This document shows, in pieces, positions 6,053 through 6,093 of a stretch of DNA of 6,093 nt (position 1 is its first letter; each line of letters starts with the position of its first letter). The notes beneath the pieces are model-generated. The model worked only from the letters and a program-made list of their open reading frames with translations, ran no database searches and had not been told where the DNA came from. Made by a program: the position numbers and the translations under genes. The stretch lies in NCBI GenBank assembly GCA_020445245.1, contig JAGRHB010000025.1:6693-12785 (forward strand), written 5' to 3'. This DNA is from Gammaproteobacteria bacterium (GTDB lineage Bacteria; Pseudomonadota; Gammaproteobacteria; Chromatiales; Sedimenticolaceae).

Positions 6053-6089
6053 CTGTCTGAGCACTGGGTGTCGTCTGTCACTCAGACAG
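6053..6089 (-). repeat. Perfect 9-bp inverted repeat in the aceF leader
   Basis: CTGTCTGAG (6053-6061) and CTCAGACAG (6081-6089) are perfect inverted copies with 19 bases between them. In the minus-strand transcript they would form a 9-bp stem ending about 18 bases before the start codon, close to the ribosome binding site. The first arm can instead pair within itself and the bases next to it: CTGTC (6075-6079) with GACAG (6085-6089), loop of five. The two folds exclude each other. There is no T-run, so it is not a clear terminator. It may be an operator, a processing site or a leader switch. The minus strand has stops in all three frames between 6093 and 6035, so an upstream gene ends in or before this stretch. 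Confidence 0.5.
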
Positions 6090-6093
6090 ATGC

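Noticed and set aside
1..6093. tRNA, rRNA, CRISPR array, insertion sequence or phage features
   Set aside because: Almost all of the window is coding sequence of five recognisable genes, and the gaps are too short or lack the needed repeats and motifs. No transposase, integrase or repeat-spacer pattern was seen.

Overview
The window is a GC-rich stretch of bacterial chromosome, most likely from a gammaproteobacterium. This is an inference from the AceF layout (two lipoyl domains with an E. coli-type acetyltransferase core), an LpdA without its own lipoyl domain, and a Can-type beta-carbonic anhydrase. A sulfur-oxidising or other Chromatiales-like host is possible, but the sequence alone does not show it. 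All five genes lie on the minus strand, so transcription runs from high to low coordinates.

Layout in order of transcription: 6093-6035 is an untranslated leader with a perfect 9-bp inverted repeat; any aceE gene would lie just beyond the window edge. 6034-4361 is aceF, the dihydrolipoamide acetyltransferase (E2) of pyruvate dehydrogenase, starting at GTG. 4360-4184 is a 177-bp gap with operator-like inverted repeats. 4183-2747 is lpdA, dihydrolipoamide dehydrogenase (E3). 2746-2643 is a short gap with overlapping palindromes. 2642-2019 is a beta-carbonic anhydrase of the Can class, starting at TTG. 1979-1191 is a YbfF/ABHD11-like alpha/beta-hydrolase. 1190-955 is a 236-bp gap with a strong stem-loop. 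954-1 is the first 318 codons of a class I SAM-dependent methyltransferase that runs off the window.

AceF and LpdA are the E2 and E3 parts of one complex: E2 passes the acetyl group from its lipoyl lysines to CoA, and E3 re-oxidises the dihydrolipoyl groups with NAD+. The complex releases CO2, and the carbonic anhydrase next door converts CO2 to bicarbonate, which carboxylases such as acetyl-CoA carboxylase use. The neighbourhood therefore makes metabolic sense, but the coupling is inferred. The hydrolase follows the carbonic anhydrase closely and is probably cotranscribed. The methyltransferase stands apart: 13 of its 20 arginine codons are AGA/AGG, against none of 21 in lpdA, so the region below about position 955 probably has a different history.

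Most of the window is ordinary core metabolism. I see no new defence, mobile or RNA system. The points most worth following are the codon-usage boundary near 955, the stem-loop before the methyltransferase, and the inverted repeats before aceF and lpdA.
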